DNA from: Clostridiales bacterium
GTDB lineage: Bacteria; Bacillota; Clostridia; Lachnospirales; Lachnospiraceae
Direction of reading: 5' to 3'
NCBI GenBank assembly: GCA_029267975.1
Contig: JAJUHH010000011.1
Span: forward strand, 1-19,702
Length of the DNA stretch: 19,702 nucleotides
Positions 1 through 7,631 of the stretch are shown one piece after another. Every line of letters begins with the position of its first letter. The first letter of the stretch is position 1. Position numbers and translations under genes: made by a program. The notes below the pieces were generated by a model. That model saw only the letters and a program-made list of their open reading frames with translations. It was not told the DNA's origin and ran no database searches.

Positions 1-2349
1 GCCTGTGTACTCGGGGCCATAATTTATATATTCAGCGGTTATTCCTTCTTTTCAGGAGTAAGACATCCCTATTTTATGAATCCCATGATCTATCTGCCCC
101 TGCTCCTGGTGGGAGCGGAGCAGCTGCTGCGTTACATCAGCCCTGGCAGCAGGGAACTGATACCTGCAGATCGCATGACACTGGAGGTGCAGCCTGAGAC
201 TGGAGCTAAAATACCCGCCAGATTTCCTCTGTTCTTTATCATAATCAGCTTTATCACTACCATAAGCAATTTCTATTTCTTCTATATGCTGACTATGCTG
301 ACGGTTTTTTATATAAGCTTTCGTTATGTTACAGTATATAAGAATGGCTGGAAGAACAAGTTTACAGGCTTTCTGCTCACGGGCTTAAAGACCGGAGGCT
401 GCTACCTGCTGGGGGTTGCTATGGCAGCAGTGGTACTGATTCCGGTTATATATTTCTTCATGCAAAACGGTCGTATGGACAGTAAGGCGGAATCCTTGCA
501 TGGAATTCTGACCTATGATCTGAAGTACTATTTTTATGCTTTCCTAGGCTTCTTTGCCCCGGGAGTGGCACCCGGCAACGCCTGGATCGATCTGTCCTTC
601 ATCACCCTGCTAGCCGTCAGCCTGACCATTCTGGTTGTCAATCGCAGCGGAAGGCATCAACGGCTGAGAATTGCTTTCCTTCTGACCATACTGGGAGAAT
701 GTGTGCCTGCTTTTGGTTATTTTATGAACGGCTTTGCTTATGTCGCAAATCGATGGGATTTCTTTCTTGCCTTTATGGTTGCGCTGGTCTTTGCTGCAAC
801 CTATGAAGAATTATTTAACCTCAATACCAGGGAGAAAGCTCTTTTGGCTGCCGGAGTAGCCTGTTATGGAATATTTGTCCTGGTTAGGCACAGTCCGGTT
901 ACAATCTGTGCCCTTTTGATGCTGCTTTTGACTCTTCTTCTTATTCTGCTGCTGCAGAATGAGAGAATGAGGGAAAAGAAGTTTCTTCGCGCTGGTATGA
1001 TCTATATCATGGTGGTGATCTCCCTGGGCTTTAACGGATATGTCTACTATTCAGGGGGATATGTAGAGCAGTTCTATACACGGGAAGCGGTGGTGAAGCA
1101 TATATACGGAGCGGAAGCGGCAGCGGTAGATGCAGTGAAGGCCATGGAGGATGAGGAGTTTTACCGGATTGCCACAGCAGGCGACAAGGTACGCAATGAA
1201 GCTTTGATCAATGGCTTTTATGATGTTTCGGCCTACTTCAGCCTAATGGATGGCAATGTGACTACCTTTTATAAGCAGCTGGAGATGTTAAACCAAAGAG
1301 CGGCCATTCGCATCGATAATCAGGACAATCGTACCATCTTGGATACCCTGGCCAGTGTCAAATACTATGTCAGCGACTATCCCTCCATGGTCCCCTATGG
1401 CTATGATCTGCTGAACAAGTTCACTAAGGCCAATAAGACCTATTATCTCTATGAGAACCGCTATGCCCTGCCCCTGGGCTACACCTATGAGGACTACATC
1501 CTAAGAGAGGATTATGAAAAGCTTAGTGCCCTTCAGAAGCAAAATGCTTTGCTGTACGCTGTTGTGCTGGAGGAAAAGAGTGATCACGCAGCACCCAGCA
1601 GCCAGGATATGAATGCCGGGCTGCAGGAGCTTAAGTTTACCTTTTCTCCGGATAGTACCTTACTGCCTGAGGATGGGAAGATTAAGGCCACCCAGCAGGA
1701 TAATATGATCATTCTGAATATTGATGGGGATGCTCATCGGGAGATCTATCTGCGCTTCGGCAACCTGCAAATTGATCGGAGGGCCATTGTATCTCAGACT
1801 TTTAAGGTACAGGCGGAGAAGGAGAAAGCCAAAAACGTAAATGTAAGAAATAAATATTATATGTCCTATTTCGGCAAGAAAAATTATCTGGTGAATACGG
1901 GTTATAATGGGAAAGAGCGAAGCTATATCAAGATCACATTTCCAAAGAAGGAGACCTATAGCCTTGATGAGATCTCCGTATACCAGCTGGATATGAAGGG
2001 ATATGGTAAGCAGGTGGAGAAGCTTCGCCAATCCTCAATGCAAAATATTATCCAGGGCCGTAACCGGCTGGAGGGGGATATTACTCTTAAGGAAAAAGGC
2101 ATCACACTCCTTAGCATACCCTATAGTAAGGGCTGGAGTGCCACTGTGGATGGAGTAAAGACAGAGCTTCTTCAGGCCAATATCATGTACTCTGCTCTGG
2201 AACTTTCCCCTGGGACCCATCATATTGTTCTGACTTATCGGACGCCTTATCTGATGTTAGGTACTGCCGTAACCTGTCTGAGCCTTCTGCTGTTTCTTGG
2301 ATTGATTTATTATAATTATAATAGGAAGAAGGAGCGCAGGAGGGCCTAG
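1..2349 (+). CDS. YfhO-family multi-pass membrane protein, 3' part (start outside window)
   Basis: The frame is open from base 1, so this is the C-terminal 782 residues of a longer protein. The motif FFSGVRHPYFMNPMIYLPLL near the window start and the many hydrophobic segments fit the bacterial YfhO family (GT-C-like membrane proteins). Several membrane spans fill roughly residues 75-335. A long mostly polar stretch follows, probably outside the membrane, then a final span near residues 750-772 and a basic tail (RKKERRRA). In Bacillus subtilis, YfhO is linked to glycosylation of lipoteichoic acid, with a polyprenyl-phosphate sugar as donor; transferring that role here is inference. The gene is not functionally related to the ribosomal operon that follows. 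Its codon use is richer in G+C (CTG, GGC) than the ribosomal genes. No convincing terminator follows it. Confidence 0.8.
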   Translation, partial: ACVLGAIIYIFSGYSFFSGVRHPYFMNPMIYLPLLLVGAEQLLRYISPGSRELIPADRMTLEVQPETGAKIPARFPLFFIIISFITTISNFYFFYMLTMLTVFYISFRYVTVYKNGWKNKFTGFLLTGLKTGGCYLLGVAMAAVVLIPVIYFFMQNGRMDSKAESLHGILTYDLKYYFYAFLGFFAPGVAPGNAWIDLSFITLLAVSLTILVVNRSGRHQRLRIAFLLTILGECVPAFGYFMNGFAYVANRWDFFLAFMVALVFAATYEELFNLNTREKALLAAGVACYGIFVLVRHSPVTICALLMLLLTLLLILLLQNERMREKKFLRAGMIYIMVVISLGFNGYVYYSGGYVEQFYTREAVVKHIYGAEAAAVDAVKAMEDEEFYRIATAGDKVRNEALINGFYDVSAYFSLMDGNVTTFYKQLEMLNQRAAIRIDNQDNRTILDTLASVKYYVSDYPSMVPYGYDLLNKFTKANKTYYLYENRYALPLGYTYEDYILREDYEKLSALQKQNALLYAVVLEEKSDHAAPSSQDMNAGLQELKFTFSPDSTLLPEDGKIKATQQDNMIILNIDGDAHREIYLRFGNLQIDRRAIVSQTFKVQAEKEKAKNVNVRNKYYMSYFGKKNYLVNTGYNGKERSYIKITFPKKETYSLDEISVYQLDMKGYGKQVEKLRQSSMQNIIQGRNRLEGDITLKEKGITLLSIPYSKGWSATVDGVKTELLQANIMYSALELSPGTHHIVLTYRTPYLMLGTAVTCLSLLLFLGLIYYNYNRKKERRRA

Positions 2350-2401
2350 ACAGGGCCCCGAAGGGGAAGCAGAATTAAGCAGAAATAATTTGAAAAAGTA
2401 C

Positions 2402-2430
2402 TTGCAATGGCCATATTCTTAGTGTATAAT
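2402..2430 (+). promoter_or_regulatory. Sigma-A type promoter of the S10 operon
   Basis: A TTGCAA -35 box (2402-2407) and a perfect TATAAT -10 box (2425-2430) are separated by 17 bases. The sequence just upstream (2385-2400) is A/T-rich, like an UP element. This is the only strong promoter in the gap before rpsJ. Transcription would start near 2437, leaving a leader of about 280 nt. Confidence 0.8.
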
Positions 2431-2436
2431 ATCAAA

Positions 2437-2716
2437 TGCTGTGACATTGATAGCGTTGAAGCGTGAGGTTGCTACCGACATTTCGGTAGGTTTTCCGTGG
2501 AGCGAAGGTCAAGTTAAGAAAACTGGCGACAAGTCACTGTACCTATATGTTCTGCCATCGGGCAGATAAAACGTGTGAGAAATTTCATAAGGCACTGCAG
2601 AAGACAAATCAGTAATGATTTGTCACATTGTATGGAATATGAAGATACACACGGATGAGTGTACAGTCACCACTTGTCGTACTGTAATTAAGTGCGAAAA
2701 GGAGGCGGCTTTTTTT
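2437..2716 (+). promoter_or_regulatory. Structured 5' leader of the S10 operon (candidate r-protein-responsive RNA)
   Basis: About 280 nt lie between the expected transcription start and rpsJ with no plausible coding frame of their own. Clear hairpins are CTACCGA/TCGGTAG (2472-2478 with 2483-2489, loop CATT), TCTGCC/GGCAGA (2551-2556 with 2561-2566) and GACAAATCA/TGATTTGTC (2603-2611 with 2616-2624, loop GTAA). A weaker stem TACAGT/ACTGTA (2662-2667 with 2681-2686) lies just before the ribosome binding site. None is followed by a T-run, so they are not terminators. In E. coli the S10 leader is the target of L4 autoregulation; an equivalent role here is inferred from position only. Confidence 0.6.
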
Positions 2717-3034
2717 ATGGCAAGTCAAGTAATGAGAATCACATTGAAGGCGTATGATCATCAGTTAATCGATCAATCTGCTGGCAAAATCATCGATACT
2801 GTTAAGAAGACAGGATCAAAGGTGAGCGGACCGGTTCCGTTGCCCACAAAGAAGGAAGTTATTACTATTCTGAGAGCGGTACACAAGTACAAGGACTCCA
2901 GAGAACAGTTCGAGCAGAGAACCCACAAGAGATTAATTGACATCATCACACCTACCCAGAAGACTGTGGATGCATTATCAAGATTAGAGATGCCAGCAGG
3001 TGTGTATATTGACATTAAGATGAAAACCAAATAA
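2717..3034 (+). CDS. rpsJ: 30S ribosomal protein S10 (NusE)
   Basis: S10 of the 30S subunit head; with NusB it also acts in transcription antitermination and it contacts NusG. The 105-residue product has the full family sequence, including the R-I-x-L-K-A-Y-D-H start and the TPTQKTVDALSRLEMPAGVY segment near the end. The frame is open further upstream, but the ATG at 2717 was chosen because GGAGG (2701-2705) lies 11 bases before it and because the family starts here. A run of seven T sits directly before the start codon. It is the first gene of the S10 block and is followed by an unusually long 170-base gap. Confidence 0.96.
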   Translation: MASQVMRITLKAYDHQLIDQSAGKIIDTVKKTGSKVSGPVPLPTKKEVITILRAVHKYKDSREQFEQRTHKRLIDIITPTQKTVDALSRLEMPAGVYIDIKMKTK

Positions 3035-3204
3035 TTCTGTAGTGTCAAGGTCATGAACTTCATCGTTGATGAAGGTCAAGCATTAAGCAAAGAAAAAATC
3101 CTTAGGGTTAATATATGGTTGTATATTTACCGTCTAGGATGATTGTATGAAGCGTATCAACATACGTGGTACAATCCGCTGTAGATTAAACAGGAGGTAA
3201 GAAA
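3035..3204 (+). other. rpsJ-rplC intergenic region with small hairpins
   Basis: This gap is 170 bases long. It holds the hairpin CTTCATC/GATGAAG (3058-3064 with 3068-3074, loop GTT) and the hairpin CGTAT/ATACG near 3149-3162. I see no strong promoter and no T-run that would make a terminator. It ends with the AGGAGG of rplC (3192-3197). Confidence 0.5.
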
Positions 3205-3837
3205 ATGAAGAAAGCGATTTTAGCTACAAAGATCGGAATGACTCAGGTATTTGATGAGAACGGTACCCTTATTCCGGTTACAGTATTGCAGGCTGGTCCG
3301 CTGTTTGTAACACAGGTTAAGACAGTAGAAAATGACGGTTATGATGCAATACAGGTTGGTTTTGGTGATATCAGAGAGACTCTGGTAAACAAGCCAAGAA
3401 AAGGACACTTTGCAAAAGCAGGTGTTGCGAATAAAAGACATCTTAGAGAATTCCGGTTTGAAAACTGCGCTGACTACAAAGTAGGTCAGGAAATCAAGGC
3501 TGATATCTTTGCAGCTGGTGACAGGGTAGATGCAGTTGGCAAGACCAAGGGAAAAGGTTTCCAGGGCGCAATTAAGAGACACAACTTATCAAGAGGACCG
3601 ATGAAGCACGGTTCCAAGTACCACAGACATGCAGGTTCCAATGGTGCAGCAACAACACCCGGTAGAGTATTCCCTGGTAAGCACATGCCTGGTCATATGG
3701 GTACTACAAGAGCTACAGTACAGAACCTTGAAGTTGTCAGAGTTGACGCAGCACAGAACCTCATCCTTGTGAAGGGTGCAGTTCCTGGACCGAAGAAATC
3801 CTTAGTAATGCTGAAGCAGTCAGTGAAATCAAACTAG
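3205..3837 (+). CDS. rplC: 50S ribosomal protein L3
   Basis: L3 is an early-assembly 50S protein whose long loop reaches towards the peptidyl transferase centre. The product has 210 residues, the usual length. The start MKKAILATKIGMTQVF and the loop motif with KGKGFQGAIKRH, HGSKYHRHAGSNG and PGRVFPGKHMPGHMG are diagnostic. The position of the glutamine that is methylated in E. coli L3 (in NQTPG) is occupied here by threonine (ATTPG), so that modification is not expected. AGGAGG lies 7 bases before the ATG. It is followed 26 bases later by rplD. Confidence 0.97.
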   Translation: MKKAILATKIGMTQVFDENGTLIPVTVLQAGPLFVTQVKTVENDGYDAIQVGFGDIRETLVNKPRKGHFAKAGVANKRHLREFRFENCADYKVGQEIKADIFAAGDRVDAVGKTKGKGFQGAIKRHNLSRGPMKHGSKYHRHAGSNGAATTPGRVFPGKHMPGHMGTTRATVQNLEVVRVDAAQNLILVKGAVPGPKKSLVMLKQSVKSN

Positions 3838-3840
3838 AGC

Positions 3841-3864
3841 TTTAAGAAAGGAGGAACACTTAAA
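3841..3864 (+). promoter_or_regulatory. Hairpin with the rplD Shine-Dalgarno in its loop
   Basis: TTTAAG (3841-3846) can pair perfectly with CTTAAA (3859-3864). The 12-base loop AAAGGAGGAACA carries the ribosome binding site, and the last paired base is the A of the rplD start codon. The stem is short and A/T-rich, so it would be weak in the cell. Confidence 0.4.
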
Positions 3865-4484
3865 TGGCAAATGTAACTGTTTATAATATCGAAGGCAAAA
3901 AAGTCGGCACTTTAGAGCTGAACGACGCAGTCTTCGGAGTAGAGATAAATGATCATTTAGTTCATATGGCAGTTGTTCAGCAGTTAGCGAACAAGCGCCA
4001 GGGAACACAGAGCGCTAAGACCCGTGCAGAAGTAAGCGGCGGCGGAAGAAAGCCTTGGAGACAAAAGGGAACCGGTCATGCAAGACAGGGTTCAACCAGA
4101 GCTCCTCAGTGGAAGGGCGGCGGTGTTGTATTTGCACCCAAGCCGAGAGACTATTCCTTTAAGATGAACCGTAAGGAAAAGGCTCTTGCAATTAAGTCAG
4201 CATTAACCTCAAGAGTAAACGAATCAAAGATCGTAGTTCTTGACGAATTAAAGTTTGATGAGATTAAGACAAAGAAGATGAAGGCAGTTCTTGACAGCTT
4301 CAAGCTGGAGAAGGCACTTATCGTTCTTGATCAGAAGAATGAAAACGTACAGCTTTCCGCAAGAAACCTTCCTAAGGTAAGAACAGTATTATCAAACTCC
4401 ATTAATGTATACGACATCTTAAAGTATGATACTCTGGTATTAACTAAGAGTGCCGTTGCGCAGATCGAGGAGGTGTACGCATAA
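3864..4484 (+). CDS. rplD: 50S ribosomal protein L4
   Basis: L4 binds 23S rRNA domain I; its extended loop lines the peptide exit tunnel. In E. coli it is also the repressor of the S10 operon. The 206-residue product shows the typical glycine- and arginine-rich loop (GGGRKPWRQKGTGHARQGS, about residues 60-78) followed by WKGGGVVFAPKPRDY. Mutations in this loop confer macrolide resistance in other bacteria; the sequence here looks wild-type. The stop codon overlaps the ATG of rplW by one base (TAATG), suggesting translational coupling. Confidence 0.97.
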   Translation: MANVTVYNIEGKKVGTLELNDAVFGVEINDHLVHMAVVQQLANKRQGTQSAKTRAEVSGGGRKPWRQKGTGHARQGSTRAPQWKGGGVVFAPKPRDYSFKMNRKEKALAIKSALTSRVNESKIVVLDELKFDEIKTKKMKAVLDSFKLEKALIVLDQKNENVQLSARNLPKVRTVLSNSINVYDILKYDTLVLTKSAVAQIEEVYA

Positions 4485-4783
4485 TGGCAGATTTAAAATA
4501 TTATGATGTAATCCTTAAGCCATTGGTAACAGAGAAGAGCATGAGTACAATGGGAGAGAAGAAGTACACATTCTCCGTTCATCCTGACGCTACCAAGAAT
4601 CAGATTAAGGAAGCTGTTGAGAAGATGTTTGCCGGTGCTAAGGTAAAGAAGGTAAACACAATCAATCAGGAAGGTAAGAACCGCAGACGCGGCAACACCA
4701 CAGGCAAGACCTCCAAGATTAAGAAAGCAATTGTTCAGTTAACAGAGGCCAGCGCTGAAATAGAGATCTTCTCAGGTCTATAA
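4484..4783 (+). CDS. rplW: 50S ribosomal protein L23
   Basis: L23 sits at the exit of the peptide tunnel and is the docking site for trigger factor and SRP. The 99-residue product contains the VTEKS motif near residues 15-19; Glu17 matches the glutamate that contacts trigger factor in E. coli. A basic loop (GKNRRRGNTTGKTSK) follows. Translation probably couples to rplD through the one-base overlap, with the GAGGAGG sequence inside the end of rplD as ribosome binding site. A 120-base gap with two stem-loops follows. Confidence 0.96.
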   Translation: MADLKYYDVILKPLVTEKSMSTMGEKKYTFSVHPDATKNQIKEAVEKMFAGAKVKKVNTINQEGKNRRRGNTTGKTSKIKKAIVQLTEASAEIEIFSGL

Positions 4784-4801
4784 AATGCGAAATGCTAAAT
4801 A

Positions 4802-4872
4802 ATACTGTGAGATGAATTGCAAACTATTCACAGTATGAAATATCAAACTCAAGTGTGAGAACACAAGAGTTT
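4802..4872 (+). promoter_or_regulatory. Two adjacent stem-loops between rplW and rplB
   Basis: The first is a perfect 9-bp stem ATACTGTGA/TCACAGTAT (4802-4810 with 4828-4836, 17-base loop). The second is AAACTC/GAGTTT (4845-4850 with 4867-4872) around GTGT/ACAC (4853-4856 with 4861-4864), with a symmetrical AA/AA internal loop and a GAGA tetraloop of the GNRA class. No T-run follows either. They fill most of the gap before rplB and look like a structured RNA element, of unknown role. Confidence 0.55.
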
Positions 4873-4903
4873 TACACTGGATATTTTGAAAGGAGTGCAA
4901 ATC

Positions 4904-5746
4904 ATGGGAATTAAAACATATAACCCATATACACCTTCCAGAAGACACATGACTGGTTCCGATTTTGCAGAGATCACAGCATCAAAGCCTGAGAAGTCAT
5001 TGGTTGTTTCTTTAAACAAGAAAGCAGGCCGCAACAATCAGGGTAAGATCACTGTTAGACACCAGGGTGGTGGCTCTAGAAGAAAATATAGAATTATCGA
5101 TTTCAAGAGAACAAAGGATGGTATTCCGGCAACAGTAGTAAGCATTGAATACGATCCTAACAGAACAGCTAACATCGCATTACTCAACTATGCAGACGGT
5201 GAGAAGGCATATATCATTGCTCCTAACGGTCTTCAGGTTGGCGCAAAGCTTATGAATGGTGAAACAGCCGAAGTTAGAGTAGGTAACTGCTTACCTCTTG
5301 CTAACATCCCGGTTGGTACTCAGATCCACAACATCGAATTATATCCCGGCAAGGGCGCTCAGCTGGTTCGTGCAGCTGGTAACTCCGCACAGCTGATGGC
5401 GAAGGAAGGCAAGTATGCAACACTTCGACTTCCCAGCGGTGAAATGAGAATGGTTCCGATCATCTGTAGAGCAACAGTTGGCCAGGTTGGTAATATTGAT
5501 CACGAGCTTGTTAATGTAGGTAAAGCAGGACGTAAGCGTCACATGGGTATCAGACCTACCGTACGTGGTTCCGTAATGAACCCCAATGACCATCCTCACG
5601 GTGGTGGTGAAGGTAGAACAGGTATCGGTCGTCCAGGCCCTGTTACACCTTGGGGTAAACCTGCTCTTGGTCTTAAGACAAGAAAGCATAACAAGAAGTC
5701 CAATAAGCTTATTGTAAGAAGAAGAGACGGTAAAGCAATCAAATAA
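4904..5746 (+). CDS. rplB: 50S ribosomal protein L2
   Basis: L2 is a core 50S protein needed for subunit association and peptidyl transfer. The 280-residue product starts MGIKTYNPYTPSRRHMT and carries the invariant HPHGGGEGR motif near residues 230-238; the first histidine corresponds to E. coli His229. An in-frame TTG 18 bases upstream is not the start, because the AAAGGAG ribosome binding site (4889-4895) lies between it and the ATG at 4904. The gap to rpsS is 81 bases and contains two hairpins. Confidence 0.97.
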   Translation: MGIKTYNPYTPSRRHMTGSDFAEITASKPEKSLVVSLNKKAGRNNQGKITVRHQGGGSRRKYRIIDFKRTKDGIPATVVSIEYDPNRTANIALLNYADGEKAYIIAPNGLQVGAKLMNGETAEVRVGNCLPLANIPVGTQIHNIELYPGKGAQLVRAAGNSAQLMAKEGKYATLRLPSGEMRMVPIICRATVGQVGNIDHELVNVGKAGRKRHMGIRPTVRGSVMNPNDHPHGGGEGRTGIGRPGPVTPWGKPALGLKTRKHNKKSNKLIVRRRDGKAIK

Positions 5747-5781
5747 TTCTGCTTACAGAGAGGTTGAACACCTTGGCAGAA
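5747..5781 (+). promoter_or_regulatory. Stem-loop after the rplB stop codon
   Basis: TTCTGC (5747-5752), directly after the stop codon, pairs with GCAGAA (5776-5781). Inside it, AGGT (5761-5764) pairs with ACCT (5770-5773) over a 5-base loop, leaving the extra bases on the left side. There is no T-run, so it is not a terminator. It may mark processing or regulation between rplB and rpsS. Confidence 0.4.
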
Positions 5782-5806
5782 ATCGTATTGCAGTTTAGAT
5801 TGAAGA

Positions 5807-5825
5807 ATTCTAAGGAGGTTAGAAT
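5807..5825 (+). promoter_or_regulatory. Hairpin presenting the rpsS Shine-Dalgarno in its loop
   Basis: ATTCTAA (5807-5813) is perfectly complementary to TTAGAAT (5819-5825), and the five loop bases are exactly GGAGG. The start codon of rpsS follows two bases later. The core ribosome binding site would thus be displayed in a closed loop. The 7-bp stem is A/T-rich. A regulatory role is inference. Confidence 0.5.
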
Positions 5826-5827
5826 AC

Positions 5828-6106
5828 ATGGCTCGTTCATTAAAAAAGGGACCGTTTGCTGATGATCATTTATTGAAAAAAGTAGATGCGTTGAACCAGA
5901 GCGGTGAGAAATCCGTTATTAAGACCTGGTCACGCCGTTCTACGATTTTCCCGCAGATGGTTGGACATACAATTGCGGTTCATGATGGCAAGAAGCATGT
6001 TCCGGTATATATAACAGAAGATATGGTTGGCCACAAGCTTGGTGAGTTTGTTGCTACAAGAACCTATAGAGGTCACGGAAAAGACGAAAAGAAAACAAGA
6101 AGATAA
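5828..6106 (+). CDS. rpsS: 30S ribosomal protein S19
   Basis: S19 binds the 30S head with S13, near the A-site tRNA and the bridge to the 50S subunit. The 92-residue product has the standard start MARSLKKGPFADDHLLKKV, the WSRRSTIFPQMVGHTIAVHDGKKH core and the GHKLGEFVATRTYRGH tail. The ATG is preceded by AAGGAGG in the hairpin at 5807-5825. It is followed 33 bases later by rplV. Confidence 0.97.
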   Translation: MARSLKKGPFADDHLLKKVDALNQSGEKSVIKTWSRRSTIFPQMVGHTIAVHDGKKHVPVYITEDMVGHKLGEFVATRTYRGHGKDEKKTRR

Positions 6107-6139
6107 TGCGTAAGCGTTTAATGGAAGGAGGTTCTATCC

Positions 6140-6523
6140 ATGGCGAAAGGACATAGATCCCAAATTAAGAGAGAAAGAAATGAGCAGAAGGACAACAGAG
6201 CAAGTGCAAAGTTATCATTTGCGAGAATATCCGTACAGAAGGCTTGTTTCGTACTTGACGCCATTCGTGGTAAGGATGTAACAACAGCACTCGGTATCTT
6301 AGCTTATAATCCGAGATATGCATCCGCTGTTATTGAGAAATTATTAAAGTCAGCAATTGCAAATGCTGAGGTTAAGAATATGGATCCTGCAAAGCTTTAC
6401 ATTCAGGAGTGCTTTGCTAATCAGGGACCGATTATGAAGAGAATCAGACCGAGAGCACGTGGTACAGCATATCGTATTGAGAAGAGAATGTGCCATATTA
6501 CTGTAGTGCTTAATGAGAGATAA
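6140..6523 (+). CDS. rplV: 50S ribosomal protein L22
   Basis: L22 binds all six domains of 23S rRNA, and its long beta-hairpin lines the exit tunnel. The 127-residue product has a basic N-terminal tail of about 20 residues before the core, as in many Clostridia. The hairpin region reads IMKRIRPRARGTAYRIEKR, the known site of macrolide-resistance changes, and looks wild-type here. AAGGAGG (6125-6131) lies 8 bases before the ATG. The flanking ATGGA and TCCAT (6121-6125, 6137-6141) could form a weak 5-bp stem around it. The stop codon overlaps the ribosome binding site of rpsC. Confidence 0.96.
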   Translation: MAKGHRSQIKRERNEQKDNRASAKLSFARISVQKACFVLDAIRGKDVTTALGILAYNPRYASAVIEKLLKSAIANAEVKNMDPAKLYIQECFANQGPIMKRIRPRARGTAYRIEKRMCHITVVLNER

Positions 6524-6534
6524 GGAGGTTAAAA

Positions 6535-7194
6535 ATGGGACAAAAGGTTAATCCTCATGGCTTAAGAGTCGGAGTTATCAACGATTGGGACTCTAGATGG
6601 TATGCTGAAGCGGATTTTGCTGACAATCTCGTTGAAGATTATAAGATCAGAACATATCTGAAGAAGAAGCTATACAGCGCAGGTATTTCCAAGATTGAGA
6701 TTGAAAGAGCATCTGACCGTTTAAAAATAATAATCTTTACTGCTAAGCCCGGTGTTGTTATCGGTAGAGCAGGAGCTGAAATCGAAACATTAAAGGCTGA
6801 GGTCCAGAAGTTTACAGATAAGAAGCTTAATCTGGAAATCAAGGAAATCAAGAAACCCGATCTCAATGCTCAGTTAGTAGCTGAGAATATTGCTACCCAG
6901 CTTGAGAACCGTATTTCTTTCAGAAGAGCAATGAAGTCAACTATGGCAAGAACCATGAAGGCAGGCGCTAAGGGTATTAAGACCTCCGTTTCAGGTCGTC
7001 TCGGCGGTGCTGATATGGCTCGTACAGAATTTTACAGTGAAGGAACTATTCCGCTACAGACCTTACGTGCAGATATCGATTACGGATTTGCAGAAGCAAC
7101 TACCACATATGGAAAAACAGGTGTTAAGGTTTGGATTTATCATGGTGAAGTACTTCCTACCAAGGCAGCAAAAGTAGAAGGGAGCGATAACTAA
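6535..7194 (+). CDS. rpsC: 30S ribosomal protein S3
   Basis: S3 forms part of the mRNA entry channel with S4 and S5 and contributes to mRNA unwinding. The 219-residue product starts MGQKVNPHGLRVGVI and contains a type II KH domain with its GxxG loop as GRAG (residues 77-80). The C-terminal domain has the SGRLGGADMARTE signature. AAGGAGG overlaps the rplV stop. The stop codon overlaps the ATG of rplP by one base (TAATG). Confidence 0.97.
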   Translation: MGQKVNPHGLRVGVINDWDSRWYAEADFADNLVEDYKIRTYLKKKLYSAGISKIEIERASDRLKIIIFTAKPGVVIGRAGAEIETLKAEVQKFTDKKLNLEIKEIKKPDLNAQLVAENIATQLENRISFRRAMKSTMARTMKAGAKGIKTSVSGRLGGADMARTEFYSEGTIPLQTLRADIDYGFAEATTTYGKTGVKVWIYHGEVLPTKAAKVEGSDN

Positions 7195-7631
7195 TGTTAA
7201 TGCCTAAGAGAGTTAAGCGTCGTAAGCAGTTCCGCGGCAGTATGGCTGGAAAGCCGTCCAGAGGCACTACAATTAACCAGGGTGATTTTGGTCTTGTAGC
7301 TATGGAGCCTTGCTGGATTAAGTCAAACCAGATTGAAGCAGCCCGTATCGCTATGACCCGTTTTACAAAGCGTGGCGGTAAAGTATATATTAAGATATTC
7401 CCCGATAAACCTGTTACGGCAAAGCCTGCTGAAACCCGAATGGGTTCCGGTAAGGGTTCACTTGAGTACTGGGTAGCTGTTGTAAAGCCCGGCCGTGTTA
7501 TGTTTGAGATCGCAGGTATTCCTGAGGAGACAGCAAGAGAGGCACTTCGTCTTGCTATGCATAAATTGCCGGTTAAATGCAAGATCGTATCCCGTGCAGA
7601 CTTAGAAGGCGGTGAAAACAGTGAAAATTAA
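7194..7631 (+). CDS. rplP: 50S ribosomal protein L16
   Basis: L16 helps shape the A site of the 50S subunit and positions aminoacyl-tRNA. The 145-residue product starts MLMPKRVKRRKQFRG; the first ATG overlaps the rpsC stop, and the second ATG two codons on is a possible alternative start. The RMGSGKG segment (Arg82) corresponds to the region of E. coli L16 Arg81. The core motif WVAVVKPGRVMFEI and the AMHKLPVK tail are typical. The end overlaps the start of rpmC. Confidence 0.97.
   Translation: MLMPKRVKRRKQFRGSMAGKPSRGTTINQGDFGLVAMEPCWIKSNQIEAARIAMTRFTKRGGKVYIKIFPDKPVTAKPAETRMGSGKGSLEYWVAVVKPGRVMFEIAGIPEETAREALRLAMHKLPVKCKIVSRADLEGGENSEN

Noticed and set aside
2356..2366. CCCC-GAA-GGGG hairpin after the yfhO-like gene as a terminator
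   Set aside because: Only four pairs and no T-run behind it.
2615..2716. N-terminal extension of rpsJ by 34 residues
   Set aside because: The extension lies in the leader hairpins, does not resemble S10, and the ribosome binding site is next to 2717.
5339..5689. Open frames on the minus strand opposite rplB and other ribosomal genes
   Set aside because: They lack ribosome binding sites and family resemblance and lie fully opposite well-established genes.
5842..5848. Second A-AAA-AAG slippery heptamer in rpsS codons 5-7
   Set aside because: It encodes the universally conserved Leu-Lys-Lys of S19 right after the start and a shift would stop at once. It shows the heptamer can arise by chance in lysine codons.
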